A stretch of 45,123 bases of DNA from an uncultured Lachnospiraceae bacterium (GCA_946546945.1 CAMNOU010000020.1:1-45123); one strand, 5' to 3'. Positions 36,797 to 44,024 are shown, numbered from the stretch's first letter. Numbers and translations: made by a program. Notes: generated by a model from the sequence alone, not told the origin.

Positions 36797-37019
36797 TCTT
36801 ATTACCTCCTGTTTTTTCTACAGCGGAGCGCCTTTCGCGCTCATCCTAGAACAGATGATATATAAGTGGAACACTATCGGTTCGCCTGTGTTTTTGCAAC
36901 TCGGGTTAAAGACGAACTTGGTGATCTTGAAGTGTTTCTTCTATATATAACCTTTTTAGGACTTTACCTTGTTCATGATTCTTCCGCGTTTCTGCGGAAA
37001 GCCTGCATGCCGGCAATGA
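36797..37019 (-). promoter_or_regulatory. 223-bp structured spacer between rpsJ and rplC
   Basis: No coding sequence. On the minus strand two clear hairpins occur: TTCCGC/GCGGAA soon after the rpsJ stop, and GAGCGC-GAAAG-GCGCTC about 30 nt before the rplC ribosome binding site. No T-run follows either, so a regulatory leader for rplC or an RNA-processing site is more likely than a terminator. Confidence 0.4.
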
Positions 37020-37331
37020 TTATTTCATTTTAATAACAATGCTGACACCTGCCGGCATCTCGAGTCTGCTCAGAGCATCTACCGTCTTCTGTGTCGGTAC
37101 GATGATGTCGATCAGTCTCTTGTGAGTTCTCTGCTCGAACTGCTCACGGGAATCTTTGTACTTATGAACGGCTCTTAAGATCGTTACAACCTCTTTCTTT
37201 GTAGGAAGGGGTACCGGTCCGCTCACCTGTGATCCGTTTTTCTTTGCAGTTTCGATGATTTTCTTAGCGGATGCATCCACCATCTCGTGATCATACGCTT
37301 TCAGAATGATTCTCATGACTTGATTTGCCAT
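37020..37331 (-). CDS. rpsJ: 30S ribosomal protein uS10
   Basis: A 104-residue uS10, first gene of the super-operon: [48 protein letters not shown] and the conserved [32 protein letters not shown]. It also acts as NusE in antitermination. The start at 37331 has GGAGG upstream; the longer frame to 37418 lies in the leader and is rejected. Confidence 0.98.
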   Translation of the reverse strand: MANQVMRIILKAYDHEMVDASAKKIIETAKKNGSQVSGPVPLPTKKEVVTILRAVHKYKDSREQFEQRTHKRLIDIIVPTQKTVDALSRLEMPAGVSIVIKMK

Positions 37332-37558
37332 AAAAAAAGTCGCCTCCTTTTCGCACTTTTGATTAGTACGACAAGCGGTGACTGTACACTCTCCCGTGTG
37401 TTTCATCATGATTCTCACACGTTGTTTCGGCCTCTCGGCTTCAGTTACGTACAGTGACTTGTCGTCAGTTTCCTAACTTGACATTCGCTCCACGGAAAAC
37501 CTGCACAGGCCTCTCGGCCAGGCAGCAACCTCACGCTTCACAGCTATCATGCCACAGC
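37332..37558 (-). promoter_or_regulatory. About 227-nt leader of the S10 super-operon
   Basis: Between the predicted transcription start (about 37559) and rpsJ. The minus strand holds GCCGAGAGGCC twice, each able to form a GGCC-stem hairpin, about 90 nt apart, and a longer dyad around TGACTGTACACT and GTACAGTGACTTGTCG. This looks like a structured ribosomal-protein leader, but I cannot assign it to a known family. Confidence 0.5.
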
Positions 37559-37565
37559 AAAAATC

Positions 37566-37594
37566 AGTATAGATGAAATCTTCATTTAATGCAA
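37566..37594 (-). promoter_or_regulatory. Promoter of the S10-spc-alpha super-operon
   Basis: On the minus strand TTGCAT (37594-37589) and TATACT (37571-37566) are spaced by 17 bp, with AT-rich DNA upstream (A/T tracts at 37600-37640) that may act as an UP element. This is the only strong promoter seen before rpsJ. Confidence 0.85.
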
Positions 37595-37645
37595 GTTCTT
37601 TTTCGAGATTTTAAAAATTTTATTGTATTTTTTTTGATACAATCC

Positions 37646-37734
37646 AAAAATGCGCCTCTGATACATGTACACGGCCCCAATCGTCGGCTGCCTTGGGTGC
37701 TATTCTCCCTTTAGACAACACCAGGCGCGTTTTT
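37646..37734. other. 89-nt hairpin-bounded element, candidate small RNA or terminator
   Basis: The ends AAAAATGCGCCT and AGGCGCGTTTTT pair over 12 positions with one wobble, and T-runs flank the stem on both strands. The 65-nt interior contains CCCAA/TTGGG and other short pairings. It may be a bidirectional terminator with an unusually large structured loop or a small RNA gene. I recognise no known RNA family. Confidence 0.35.
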
Positions 37735-37747
37735 CCGTCAGCCGCAA

Positions 37748-37777
37748 ATCAGGCGGGAGCCCCGGCTCCCGCCTGAT
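37748..37777. other. Very stable 13-bp hairpin
   Basis: ATCAGGCGGGAGC and GCTCCCGCCTGAT form a perfect 13-bp stem around CCCG. No T-run follows on either strand. It directly abuts palindrome copy 2 and lies downstream of the AAA-ATPase gene, so it may stabilise or end that transcript. Confidence 0.7.
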
Positions 37778-37800
37778 CAAGTCTCGCTTGCGAGACTTGA
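37777..37800. repeat. Perfect palindrome, copy 2 of a dispersed repeat
   Basis: Identical over 24 bases to the repeat at 33-56: arms TCAAGTCTCGC and GCGAGACTTGA around TT. It shares its first base with the 13-bp hairpin and lies 54 bp beyond the AAA-ATPase stop. Confidence 0.75.
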
Positions 37801-37854
37801 ATTCGGTACGGTAAAATCAATGCATTTTTCAGGAGGATTTATGCAAAAGCGGCA

Positions 37855-39414
37855 CTATGCCCTTTCAATCAGACAGCTGTGCTTCCTTGTCTTCGGATCA
37901 TAACTGATTCCGACAAGCAGGATTTCGCTTCCATAATCTTTCAGTACCTCCGGATAGTGTTTCTCTCTGATCTGTGCAATTGCTCCTCCGGCAGACCGAT
38001 TCCATTTTAGTTCAATAATCAGGGCAGGGTATCCGGACTTTGGTTTGGGCAGATACAGGATATCCGCATATCCGTCACCGGATGACAGTTCCTCCATCTT
38101 GATATAATAATCTTTATAACTGAAATACGCCAGTTTAATGACACTTCGCAGACTGTCTTCTCTATTGTAATGCAGCGGCGCGGTTTCTTCTCTATGTATC
38201 TTTTCTATCTGAATCGCAACCGCATCCGCATTTTGATGAACCGTATCCCAGATCAGCTGATCGCTCTCCTGTACCCGCCGCAGGGTCTCACTGTTTTTTA
38301 CCGTACGAATTGCTTTTGAAAATTCCAGACGAATCTCCTCATTTGGAATAACGGCAGTTCCATCCTCCTCATCATAAGCTAAATATCCCAGATGGATGAG
38401 CAGAGTCAAAACATCGTCCTTGTCTTTAAAGGTCACCAGATCATTCGCAAATCCATTCGGATCAACCTGAACCGCTGTGCCTCCAAGAAGCTCAGCAATT
38501 GTTTTTCCAAGGCCTTCTTCATCTCTCCCGATATATCCCATCAGGCTTTCCACTGCTGATGTCTGTGTCCAATACGACCTGAACTTCTTTCTCTGAACTG
38601 CTTTCATCACAGAATTCGGATTATAGACAGAGCCGACGCCCTCCAGATGATAGCCATCGTACCAGAGCTTCATTTTTTCATAATCTGCATGGTATTCCTC
38701 GCAGAGTTCTCTGACCTCGTTCCCGGTAAATCCGACATATTCCGCATATTCTGACGGCTCTACCATCGTATATTCCTGAAAATCAGAAATTGCCGACTGC
38801 GAACCATCCTTTTTTATAGGAAGAATCCCCGTCATATACACAGCCGCAAAAATTCGCGAAACATTCTGGCCGCTTTTAAAAAGAGTACGCAAAAACTCCA
38901 GATATTCTTTTTCTTTTGAGGACTCCTCACGAATCGGCGCATCCCATTCATCGATAATCATTACAAACTGATTTCCGCTCAGTTCTGCTGCATTGATCAG
39001 CGTAGTAGGCAATTCATTGCTGAGACGAAGAGAAGGATACTCTGCTTTCAGTTCTTCACTTATCTTTTGGCTCAGATACTCCGGAATATTTTTATATCCA
39101 TCCGTGAATGGTTTTAAATAAGCCATATCCACATAAATGACATCATATTGATTCATATGGCGTCTGCCAGCCTCGTCATCTGCAATCTCATACGGAGCAA
39201 ACAAAGCAGCGGAATCACACTTCTTATCATAATAAGCGCAAAGCATCTGCGCCGCATAGGATTTCCCGAACCGACGCGGACGGCTGACACAGGTCAGCTT
39301 CTGCTTTGTCCCAATCGTCCGGTTGATCAGACGAATCAGGCCTGTTTTATCTACATATGGTCCGTTGATGATATCCCTGAATCCATTGTTTCCCGGGTTC
39401 AGATAGGTTCCCAT
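37855..39414 (-). CDS. AAA-ATPase-like protein with C-terminal PD-(D/E)XK nuclease domain
   Basis: A 519-residue protein of the AAA-ATPase_like plus PDDEXK_9 (DUF1703) family, common in multiple copies in gut Clostridia and Bacteroidetes. Residues 19-24 (PYVDKT) open the family domain, a P-loop-like RPRRFGKS lies at 45-52, and Walker B-like FVMIIDEWDAP at 150-160. The nuclease-like motif near the end is GYADILYLP followed by ALIIELKWNRSAGGAIAQI, giving D, E-x-K and Q. The function of the family is not settled; defence or a selfish element has been suggested. It stands alone just upstream of the ribosomal operon, with GGGGAGG as ribosome binding site, and ends in palindromic repeats. It is complete and shows no frameshift. 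Confidence 0.85.
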   Translation of the reverse strand: MGTYLNPGNNGFRDIINGPYVDKTGLIRLINRTIGTKQKLTCVSRPRRFGKSYAAQMLCAYYDKKCDSAALFAPYEIADDEAGRRHMNQYDVIYVDMAYLKPFTDGYKNIPEYLSQKISEELKAEYPSLRLSNELPTTLINAAELSGNQFVMIIDEWDAPIREESSKEKEYLEFLRTLFKSGQNVSRIFAAVYMTGILPIKKDGSQSAISDFQEYTMVEPSEYAEYVGFTGNEVRELCEEYHADYEKMKLWYDGYHLEGVGSVYNPNSVMKAVQRKKFRSYWTQTSAVESLMGYIGRDEEGLGKTIAELLGGTAVQVDPNGFANDLVTFKDKDDVLTLLIHLGYLAYDEEDGTAVIPNEEIRLEFSKAIRTVKNSETLRRVQESDQLIWDTVHQNADAVAIQIEKIHREETAPLHYNREDSLRSVIKLAYFSYKDYYIKMEELSSGDGYADILYLPKPKSGYPALIIELKWNRSAGGAIAQIREKHYPEVLKDYGSEILLVGISYDPKTRKHSCLIERA

Positions 39415-39513
39415 CTGGATTTACCTCCCCAAAGTTTGTCATAAGACTATCTTATCCTCCTGCTCCGGGAATGGCAAGCATAAGTTTTCAGTACGAGTTC
39501 CCTCCTGGCCCGG

Positions 39514-40563
39514 TCAGTCCTCATCGTCATCGTAATCATCGCTCTCTTCGTCCGCTTCGGGCACATCGTCATAATCATTGTCTTCGTAATCGGGACCGTC
39601 ATCATCCAGACTGTCATACCGGTCATCATCGTCTCCCGGATCCCAGTCATTGTCTTCCGGATCATCATCGTCGCTGTAAGCGCCTGTCCCGCCGGATGTC
39701 TGCGGGGTCAGGGATGTTCCCCCTGAAGCCTTCTCCGTTTCATCATCGTCATCATCATCGTCTGTCAGTTCATCGTCGTCATCATACTCCCATCTGCCGC
39801 TGTAGTTTACATAATTTCTCAGATCGACTCCCTTGCTCCGAAGAAGCTTTGCGAGTTCGTTCATCGGCAGCCCCGCCAGATCAGAGTATCTGAGATCCGG
39901 GTTTTCTGCAATCAGCTTTTTCAGAAGCCATGCTTTTCCCGGTGTGATTCCATAGTGTTCGGCCAGATCCTCCAGGTCATCATCTTCCGGTATACTCTGA
40001 TTCAGGATCGAGCCAGCTCCCAGAATCGAAGTGACATAACTGTTGATATCATCGGTCAGATGAATCCGCAGTTCCTCCGCTCTCTTTTCATCCTTGCCGT
40101 CCACGGACAGCAGAATCATATTCTGTGCCTCATTCAGATACCCGTGCTTCACCATTGAGCCCAGAATCGCGTTCACGGCGATGTCCAGATCCGTGTGCTT
40201 CAGTTTCATATCCTCCAGTATAACCTCTCCATCCGGATTATTGGCCTTTGCGTCAATGACCTTATTGCGCTCATTCACGCGGATGGAAACACTGGGATTT
40301 ACATCCAGATAAACCGTCGCGGCTGTAAAGAAGTTCGCCGGGAACAGACTTAAGAAGCAGATCACGAGGCAGGCTGCCACAGCGACCGCTAAGTGACGCG
40401 GACTGACTCTGCTCTTCTTCTTTGACGTCCCCTCCAGGAACCATTCATCACCGACGGCTTTCTTCACCGGCTGTTCCCAGATCTGCTCTGCCCGGTCCGG
40501 CACAAGGTCAGATACCGCGCTTCTGATATGCCGCTCAATATCTTCTTTCATTCTGATATTCAT
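39514..40563 (-). CDS. RsgI-like transmembrane anti-sigma factor with Asp-rich tail
   Basis: A 349-residue single-pass membrane protein. A cytoplasmic N-terminus (1-56) is followed by a transmembrane helix (57-80), then ATVYLDVNPSVSIRVNERNKVIDAKANN (81-109), the hallmark of RsgI periplasmic domains. Asn89-Pro90 lies where RsgI proteins self-cleave. HYGITPGKAWLLKKLI (203-218) is also RsgI-like. Residues 259-349 are overwhelmingly Asp and Glu, with runs of Asp, Gly and Tyr, and no recognisable carbohydrate-binding module. The ATG overlaps the sigma-factor stop by four bases (ATGA), as expected for a sigma/anti-sigma pair. A polyanionic tail may bind cations, cationic peptides or wall polymers; that is inference. 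The low-complexity DNA encoding it is rich in ATC/GTC triplets. Confidence 0.82.
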   Translation of the reverse strand: MNIRMKEDIERHIRSAVSDLVPDRAEQIWEQPVKKAVGDEWFLEGTSKKKSRVSPRHLAVAVAACLVICFLSLFPANFFTAATVYLDVNPSVSIRVNERNKVIDAKANNPDGEVILEDMKLKHTDLDIAVNAILGSMVKHGYLNEAQNMILLSVDGKDEKRAEELRIHLTDDINSYVTSILGAGSILNQSIPEDDDLEDLAEHYGITPGKAWLLKKLIAENPDLRYSDLAGLPMNELAKLLRSKGVDLRNYVNYSGRWEYDDDDELTDDDDDDDETEKASGGTSLTPQTSGGTGAYSDDDDPEDNDWDPGDDDDRYDSLDDDGPDYEDNDYDDVPEADEESDDYDDDED

Positions 40564-41135
40564 AGCTTTCCCTCCAGTTCTTCCCGAAGTTTGCGCAGTC
40601 CGCGGTTATACTTTGAAAGGACCGTTGACAGAGACAGCTGAAACAGTTCCGCGATCTCTCTGTGCTTCAGCCCCGTTACCGCGTGCAGCATAATAATCTG
40701 ACTCTCCTCCTGTGACAATACGCGCAGTGCGCTTTCCAGCACAACGCGGTCTTCCAGGTTTTCAATCTGTTCAAATCCGTAATCTTTGTATGTTTCCTCT
40801 GTTGAAACTTCTGACCTGTGCGCCTGCTGCCTGAATTTCATCAGACAGATATTTTTTGTGATGGTAATGATCCACGCCATCGGCTTTCCCTGCGGAACAT
40901 ACAGATGGGCTGCGCTTCGGATTTTCAGAAAAGTGTCCTGCATCGCATCTTCCGCATCTTCTCTTTTATGAAGAAGCGACAGCGCAAATGCATAGACAGG
41001 TCCTTTTGACAATTCATATAATTCACAAAATGCATCCTTCTTCCCGGCCGCAATGCGGGTAAACAGGGTTTCATCGATCAGAAGATCTTCTTTTTTTGTT
41101 GGCTGACCGACAGCCACATCAGCAAATACCAGCAT
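40560..41135 (-). CDS. ECF-type RNA polymerase sigma factor
   Basis: A 191-residue sigma factor. Region 2 covers about 20-85 (FCELYELSKGPVYAFALSLLHKREDAEDAMQDTFLKI, then MAWIITITKNICLMKFRQ), and region 4 about 125-185 (LSQEESQIIMLHAVTGLKHREIAELFQLSLSTVLSKYNRGLRKLREEL). The ATG at 41135 follows AGAGAGG; eleven more residues in frame are possible but less well supported. It overlaps the RsgI-like anti-sigma gene by four bases and lies 94 bp after the DUF4956 gene. It probably drives a cell-surface response that may include this operon. Confidence 0.92.
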   Translation of the reverse strand: MLVFADVAVGQPTKKEDLLIDETLFTRIAAGKKDAFCELYELSKGPVYAFALSLLHKREDAEDAMQDTFLKIRSAAHLYVPQGKPMAWIITITKNICLMKFRQQAHRSEVSTEETYKDYGFEQIENLEDRVVLESALRVLSQEESQIIMLHAVTGLKHREIAELFQLSLSTVLSKYNRGLRKLREELEGKL

Positions 41136-41228
41136 ATTATCCTCTCTTCCCGATGACCTTACCGCCATCCTTGCGGGGACTTTCTTCTATCGTCTGCTAT
41201 CGTCTTCCTTTATCCGTGTTTTCTTCGA

Positions 41229-41897
41229 TTATAGAACATTCTTATCCGTCTGAACAAGCCCCAGAATAATCGAAAGATTTCCGTTCCTGCAGCGCAGTTC
41301 GTCGATGAATTCCTTTTCCTTCTCCGGATCGCGCATCTCCAGGCGGTAGGAAAGCTCATACATGGTGCCCATATTGGTGGTGCGCACCCTCTCCAGATAA
41401 ATGTGTCTGGTATATGCAAGGAAAAGATCATCAAAAATGCCGTTGTAGTTTAAATCCTCCGGGATAGTGATGCGAAGCTCCCGCTCCTTTGTCACCACTG
41501 TTCCGAAATTCAGGCGTTCCAGAATCAGAATCGCCAGCCCGGCTGTAGCCGTGATAATCGCCGCCACCGAAAGGTATCCCATACCGGAAGCCAGCCCGAC
41601 CGCCAGCGCAAAAAACAGAAAACCAATCTCCCTGGCCGAACCCGGTGCGCTTCGAAACCGCACCAGTCCGAAGGCTCCAAGAATCGCCACTGATGTTCCG
41701 AGATTCCCGTTTACGATCATGATGATCGCCGAAACCAGGACCGGCAGAATCGCCAGAATGATGGTAAAACTTCCCATGCGGGATCCTGATGTCCGGTAAA
41801 TCAGAGCAATGACAATACCAAGCACCAGCGCCATGGCCAGTATCATCAGTACATTCTGTATTTCAAAGCTTCCTATGTGAAAAATGCTGTTCAACAT
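41229..41897 (-). CDS. DUF4956 membrane protein
   Basis: A 222-residue protein with about four transmembrane helices in the first 125 residues (VLMILAMALVLGIVIALIY, FTIILAILPVLVSAIIMIV, REIGFLFFALAVGLASGMGYLSVAAIITATAGLAILIL) and a conserved LGAFGLVRFRSAPGSAREIG loop. The C-terminal 90 residues are cytoplasmic. The family regularly accompanies VTC-domain polyphosphate polymerases, so it may be their membrane anchor or channel. It overlaps the polymerase gene by seven bases, with its AAAGGAGG site inside that gene. Confidence 0.88.
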   Translation of the reverse strand: MLNSIFHIGSFEIQNVLMILAMALVLGIVIALIYRTSGSRMGSFTIILAILPVLVSAIIMIVNGNLGTSVAILGAFGLVRFRSAPGSAREIGFLFFALAVGLASGMGYLSVAAIITATAGLAILILERLNFGTVVTKERELRITIPEDLNYNGIFDDLFLAYTRHIYLERVRTTNMGTMYELSYRLEMRDPEKEKEFIDELRCRNGNLSIILGLVQTDKNVL

Positions 41898-42646
41898 ATC
41901 TCTTTCCTCCTTTTGCTCTCCCAGTTTTCAGCCAGATGACAGATCATGCTGTCAAAATCCCATGCGTCATGCTCTCTTTTATAAAAGTTCCCGTATTTGG
42001 AAAAGGATACCGGATAGATGCAAAGATCCGACAGGATCTCCGTAAACCAGAGAGGCGTCGCTCCCATCACCTTGCTCTCCATCAGGTAATACCCCTCCGG
42101 CAGCAGCCGGATTCCCGCGTCTCCCTGCTCCAGTCCCATCTCAATATGGCGGCTGCGGATCGCGCAGTCAAAGGTGACACGAAACTCCGGATCCTCCCTG
42201 CCAAACAATGCAATCCGGTCATAGGCCAGATACAGTCCTTTTTCCAGCTGATACCTCTGCAGGAAAAAATCAAGCTCCCGAAGGATCTGACACTCCTGAT
42301 CCGGGCGGATCCCTTTCTCAAGATAATCATAGGCCTCCTGCAGCGTCAGCTGGATCCTCCGCTTGTTCACCACTTTCTTATACTTCTTTTTAATCTCCAG
42401 AAAAACCGTCGAATCCAGTGTCGGAATGCCGTAACTGCGAAGCCGCAGCTTCTCCTTATACTTTGGTTTTTCGATGGACTTGCGAATCAGATCGTAGTCC
42501 GGAGTATCATAATAGATATTGCAGATCGTGTGTTTGCCATATTCATCAATCTGCATGTACGGTTTCAGCCGGGTCATCAGCTCTTCAAAAATATAATCCG
42601 GCATCAGGTACTTCTTCTCAATACGATTAAAAACTGTCTGTGCCAA
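41891..42646 (-). CDS. VTC-domain polyphosphate polymerase, TTG start
   Basis: A 251-residue triphosphate-tunnel protein of the VTC family, which makes polyphosphate from ATP. Visible features are RIEKKYLM at the start, the basic strands KEKLRLRSYG and FLEIKKKYKKVVNKRR, YDRIALFG, and LMESKVMGATPLW with its E-x-K. It starts at TTG with AAAGGGGG eight bases upstream; no ATG fits the family N-terminus. That ribosome binding site lies inside one arm of a strong hairpin (42655-42700). It is the first gene of an operon with DUF4956, an ECF sigma factor and an RsgI-like anti-sigma factor. SPX and CYTH-plus-CHAD architectures are absent. Confidence 0.87.
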   Translation of the reverse strand: MAQTVFNRIEKKYLMPDYIFEELMTRLKPYMQIDEYGKHTICNIYYDTPDYDLIRKSIEKPKYKEKLRLRSYGIPTLDSTVFLEIKKKYKKVVNKRRIQLTLQEAYDYLEKGIRPDQECQILRELDFFLQRYQLEKGLYLAYDRIALFGREDPEFRVTFDCAIRSRHIEMGLEQGDAGIRLLPEGYYLMESKVMGATPLWFTEILSDLCIYPVSFSKYGNFYKREHDAWDFDSMICHLAENWESKRRKEIC

Positions 42647-42654
42647 ATAAAATT

Positions 42655-42700
42655 CCCCCTTTCTTTTGTTTATCTAATAAGATAATGCAAAAGAAGGGGG
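42655..42700 (-). promoter_or_regulatory. Hairpin that sequesters the Shine-Dalgarno of the polyphosphate polymerase
   Basis: On the minus strand CCCCCTTCTTTTG pairs with CAAAAGAAAGGGGG with one bulge, and an inner TTATC/GATAA pair closes it on a 6-nt loop. The AAAGGGGG arm is the ribosome binding site of the TTG-started gene. Downstream AATTTTATTT is U-rich, so a dual role as a weak terminator of the gene at 42742 is possible. Confidence 0.65.
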
Positions 42701-42741
42701 TTTTATTGCATGGATATAAAACTTTTTTTAAAAGATACGCT

Positions 42742-43239
42742 TTAGAAATCATCGGGCACCCGGACTGCTCCCATGTCTGTGAAGAATCCTGCCTGCTCCA
42801 AATCCCCGGTAAGCAGGAAATACTGCAGCTTAGGATTGTCCTTCTGCCAGCGAAAAGCCAGTTTCGCTATCTCTTCCAGTGTCGCCCGCCTGTCACTCAA
42901 AGGCAGCCTCTCCAGATCATAAATCACAACCCGCTTTTCGGCACTGGAAAGGTCAGGACAGGACACTTCTCCATCACCATTTTCTTTGATTGCGCAGACA
43001 AGCGCCGTCACCATAGCGTCTTCTGAAATATAAACACTGGCTTCGTCGAAAGCGGCATCTCTGTCATAATACAGGGCATCGGCCTGCGAAGAAAAGACAC
43101 AGTAAACACCGGGATCTTTGACTTTTTTCAGGCGTTCATACAGAATCTTTCCATCATTTTCCTTTCCTCTGACCCCGGTCTGGAAAACGGTAGGACGGGG
43201 CATTATTTTCTCTCCTGCACGCAGTATATCTTCCCTCAT
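42742..43239 (-). CDS. Uncharacterised 165-residue protein
   Basis: Not recognised. A soluble, acidic protein without signal peptide or membrane segment. The start at 43239 has GAGAGGAAG upstream. Visible patterns are PGVYCVFSSQADALYYDRDAAFDEASVYISEDAMVTALVCAI in the middle, RVVIYDLERLPLSDRRATLEEIAKLAF, and the end YFLLTGDLEQAGFFTDMGAVRVPDDF. The alternating hydrophobic strands and helices suggest a small alpha/beta fold. It lies 38 bp downstream of the metallophosphoesterase gene on the same strand, so the two are probably co-transcribed. Confidence 0.65.
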   Translation of the reverse strand: MREDILRAGEKIMPRPTVFQTGVRGKENDGKILYERLKKVKDPGVYCVFSSQADALYYDRDAAFDEASVYISEDAMVTALVCAIKENGDGEVSCPDLSSAEKRVVIYDLERLPLSDRRATLEEIAKLAFRWQKDNPKLQYFLLTGDLEQAGFFTDMGAVRVPDDF

Positions 43240-43277
43240 GTTTTTTCTTCCTCTCATAATGATTGATCCAGTCTGGC

Positions 43278-44024
43278 TCAGTCTGTCTTATATTCGCTGT
43301 TTCCTTTCACGCCGCGCCAGTCCCATGTTTCAGTATCCAAAAGAAGGAACTCTTCCGAACCATACTGCGTTCCATCAGTTTCTGTAGAGAAAACATCGCA
43401 GGAAATCAGGCAGTCAAAAGTCTGTTCTATATGTTTCATGGGTGTGTGCCCTACCACTTGCAGATACTGATCCGGAAGATACATTTCTTCTCTTGTGACC
43501 CACCACTGCGGTCGGAACCAGATCGGCGACAGAACCGGATCCCATATTTGTTCGGGACCAAATTCATTAATCTTCCTGATTACTCTGTCTGTATGCTCAT
43601 ACGCTCCGGCCGACAGATGTTTTCTGACAAAAGCCTCCGACAGACCTCCATGCATAAAGAGAACGTGATCGATCCTGTGAATATATGCCAGCTGACGCTC
43701 ATCCGGCAAGGCTTCTTTTAACTCCTTTAGTTTCGTACATACCAGTTTGGGAGCCAGCGGACTGTATCCGCTCTCCTTCTTTTGCCACAAATAGCTTACA
43801 TCGTGATTCCCGTAACACCACAGTGTATTTGGAAACCTTTTCGCAAAACGTATCGCTTCATCATACGTGTCCCTGTAGCACTGCATGTTGTATTGTTTCC
43901 CAAAATCATCCGCAATGTCCATGAGGCAGACCGCCTTGTCAGCGACCCTGTTTTCCATTAACTCAGCTGCCTGCCGAAACATCCATGGTTTCAGGTGAAC
44001 ATCCGGGATTACCAATATTTTCAT
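43278..44024 (-). CDS. Metallophosphoesterase (calcineurin-like)
   Basis: A 248-residue binuclear-metal phosphoesterase. The motifs appear in order: PDVHLKPW (DxH) at residue 7, LMDIADDFG (a variant of GDxxD), YGNHD near 75, MHGG near 128, and VVGHTP near 192. The GDxxD glycine is replaced (MDIADD), which may change metal binding. The start at 44024 follows AAGGAGG; a longer frame lacks support. The family hydrolyses phosphomono- or diesters, including diadenosine polyphosphates and phosphoproteins. Its substrate is unknown. It is followed by an uncharacterised gene. Confidence 0.85.
   Translation of the reverse strand: MKILVIPDVHLKPWMFRQAAELMENRVADKAVCLMDIADDFGKQYNMQCYRDTYDEAIRFAKRFPNTLWCYGNHDVSYLWQKKESGYSPLAPKLVCTKLKELKEALPDERQLAYIHRIDHVLFMHGGLSEAFVRKHLSAGAYEHTDRVIRKINEFGPEQIWDPVLSPIWFRPQWWVTREEMYLPDQYLQVVGHTPMKHIEQTFDCLISCDVFSTETDGTQYGSEEFLLLDTETWDWRGVKGNSEYKTD

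Noticed and set aside
37646..37734. SRP 4.5S RNA or 6S RNA
   Set aside because: The SRP tetraloop and conserved helix 8 sequence are not present on either strand, and the 89-nt length and loop pattern do not fit 6S RNA.
39519..39790. CRISPR or tandem repeat array
   Set aside because: The repetitive TCATCG-like DNA is in frame with the Asp-rich tail of the anti-sigma factor, with no regular repeat-spacer structure.
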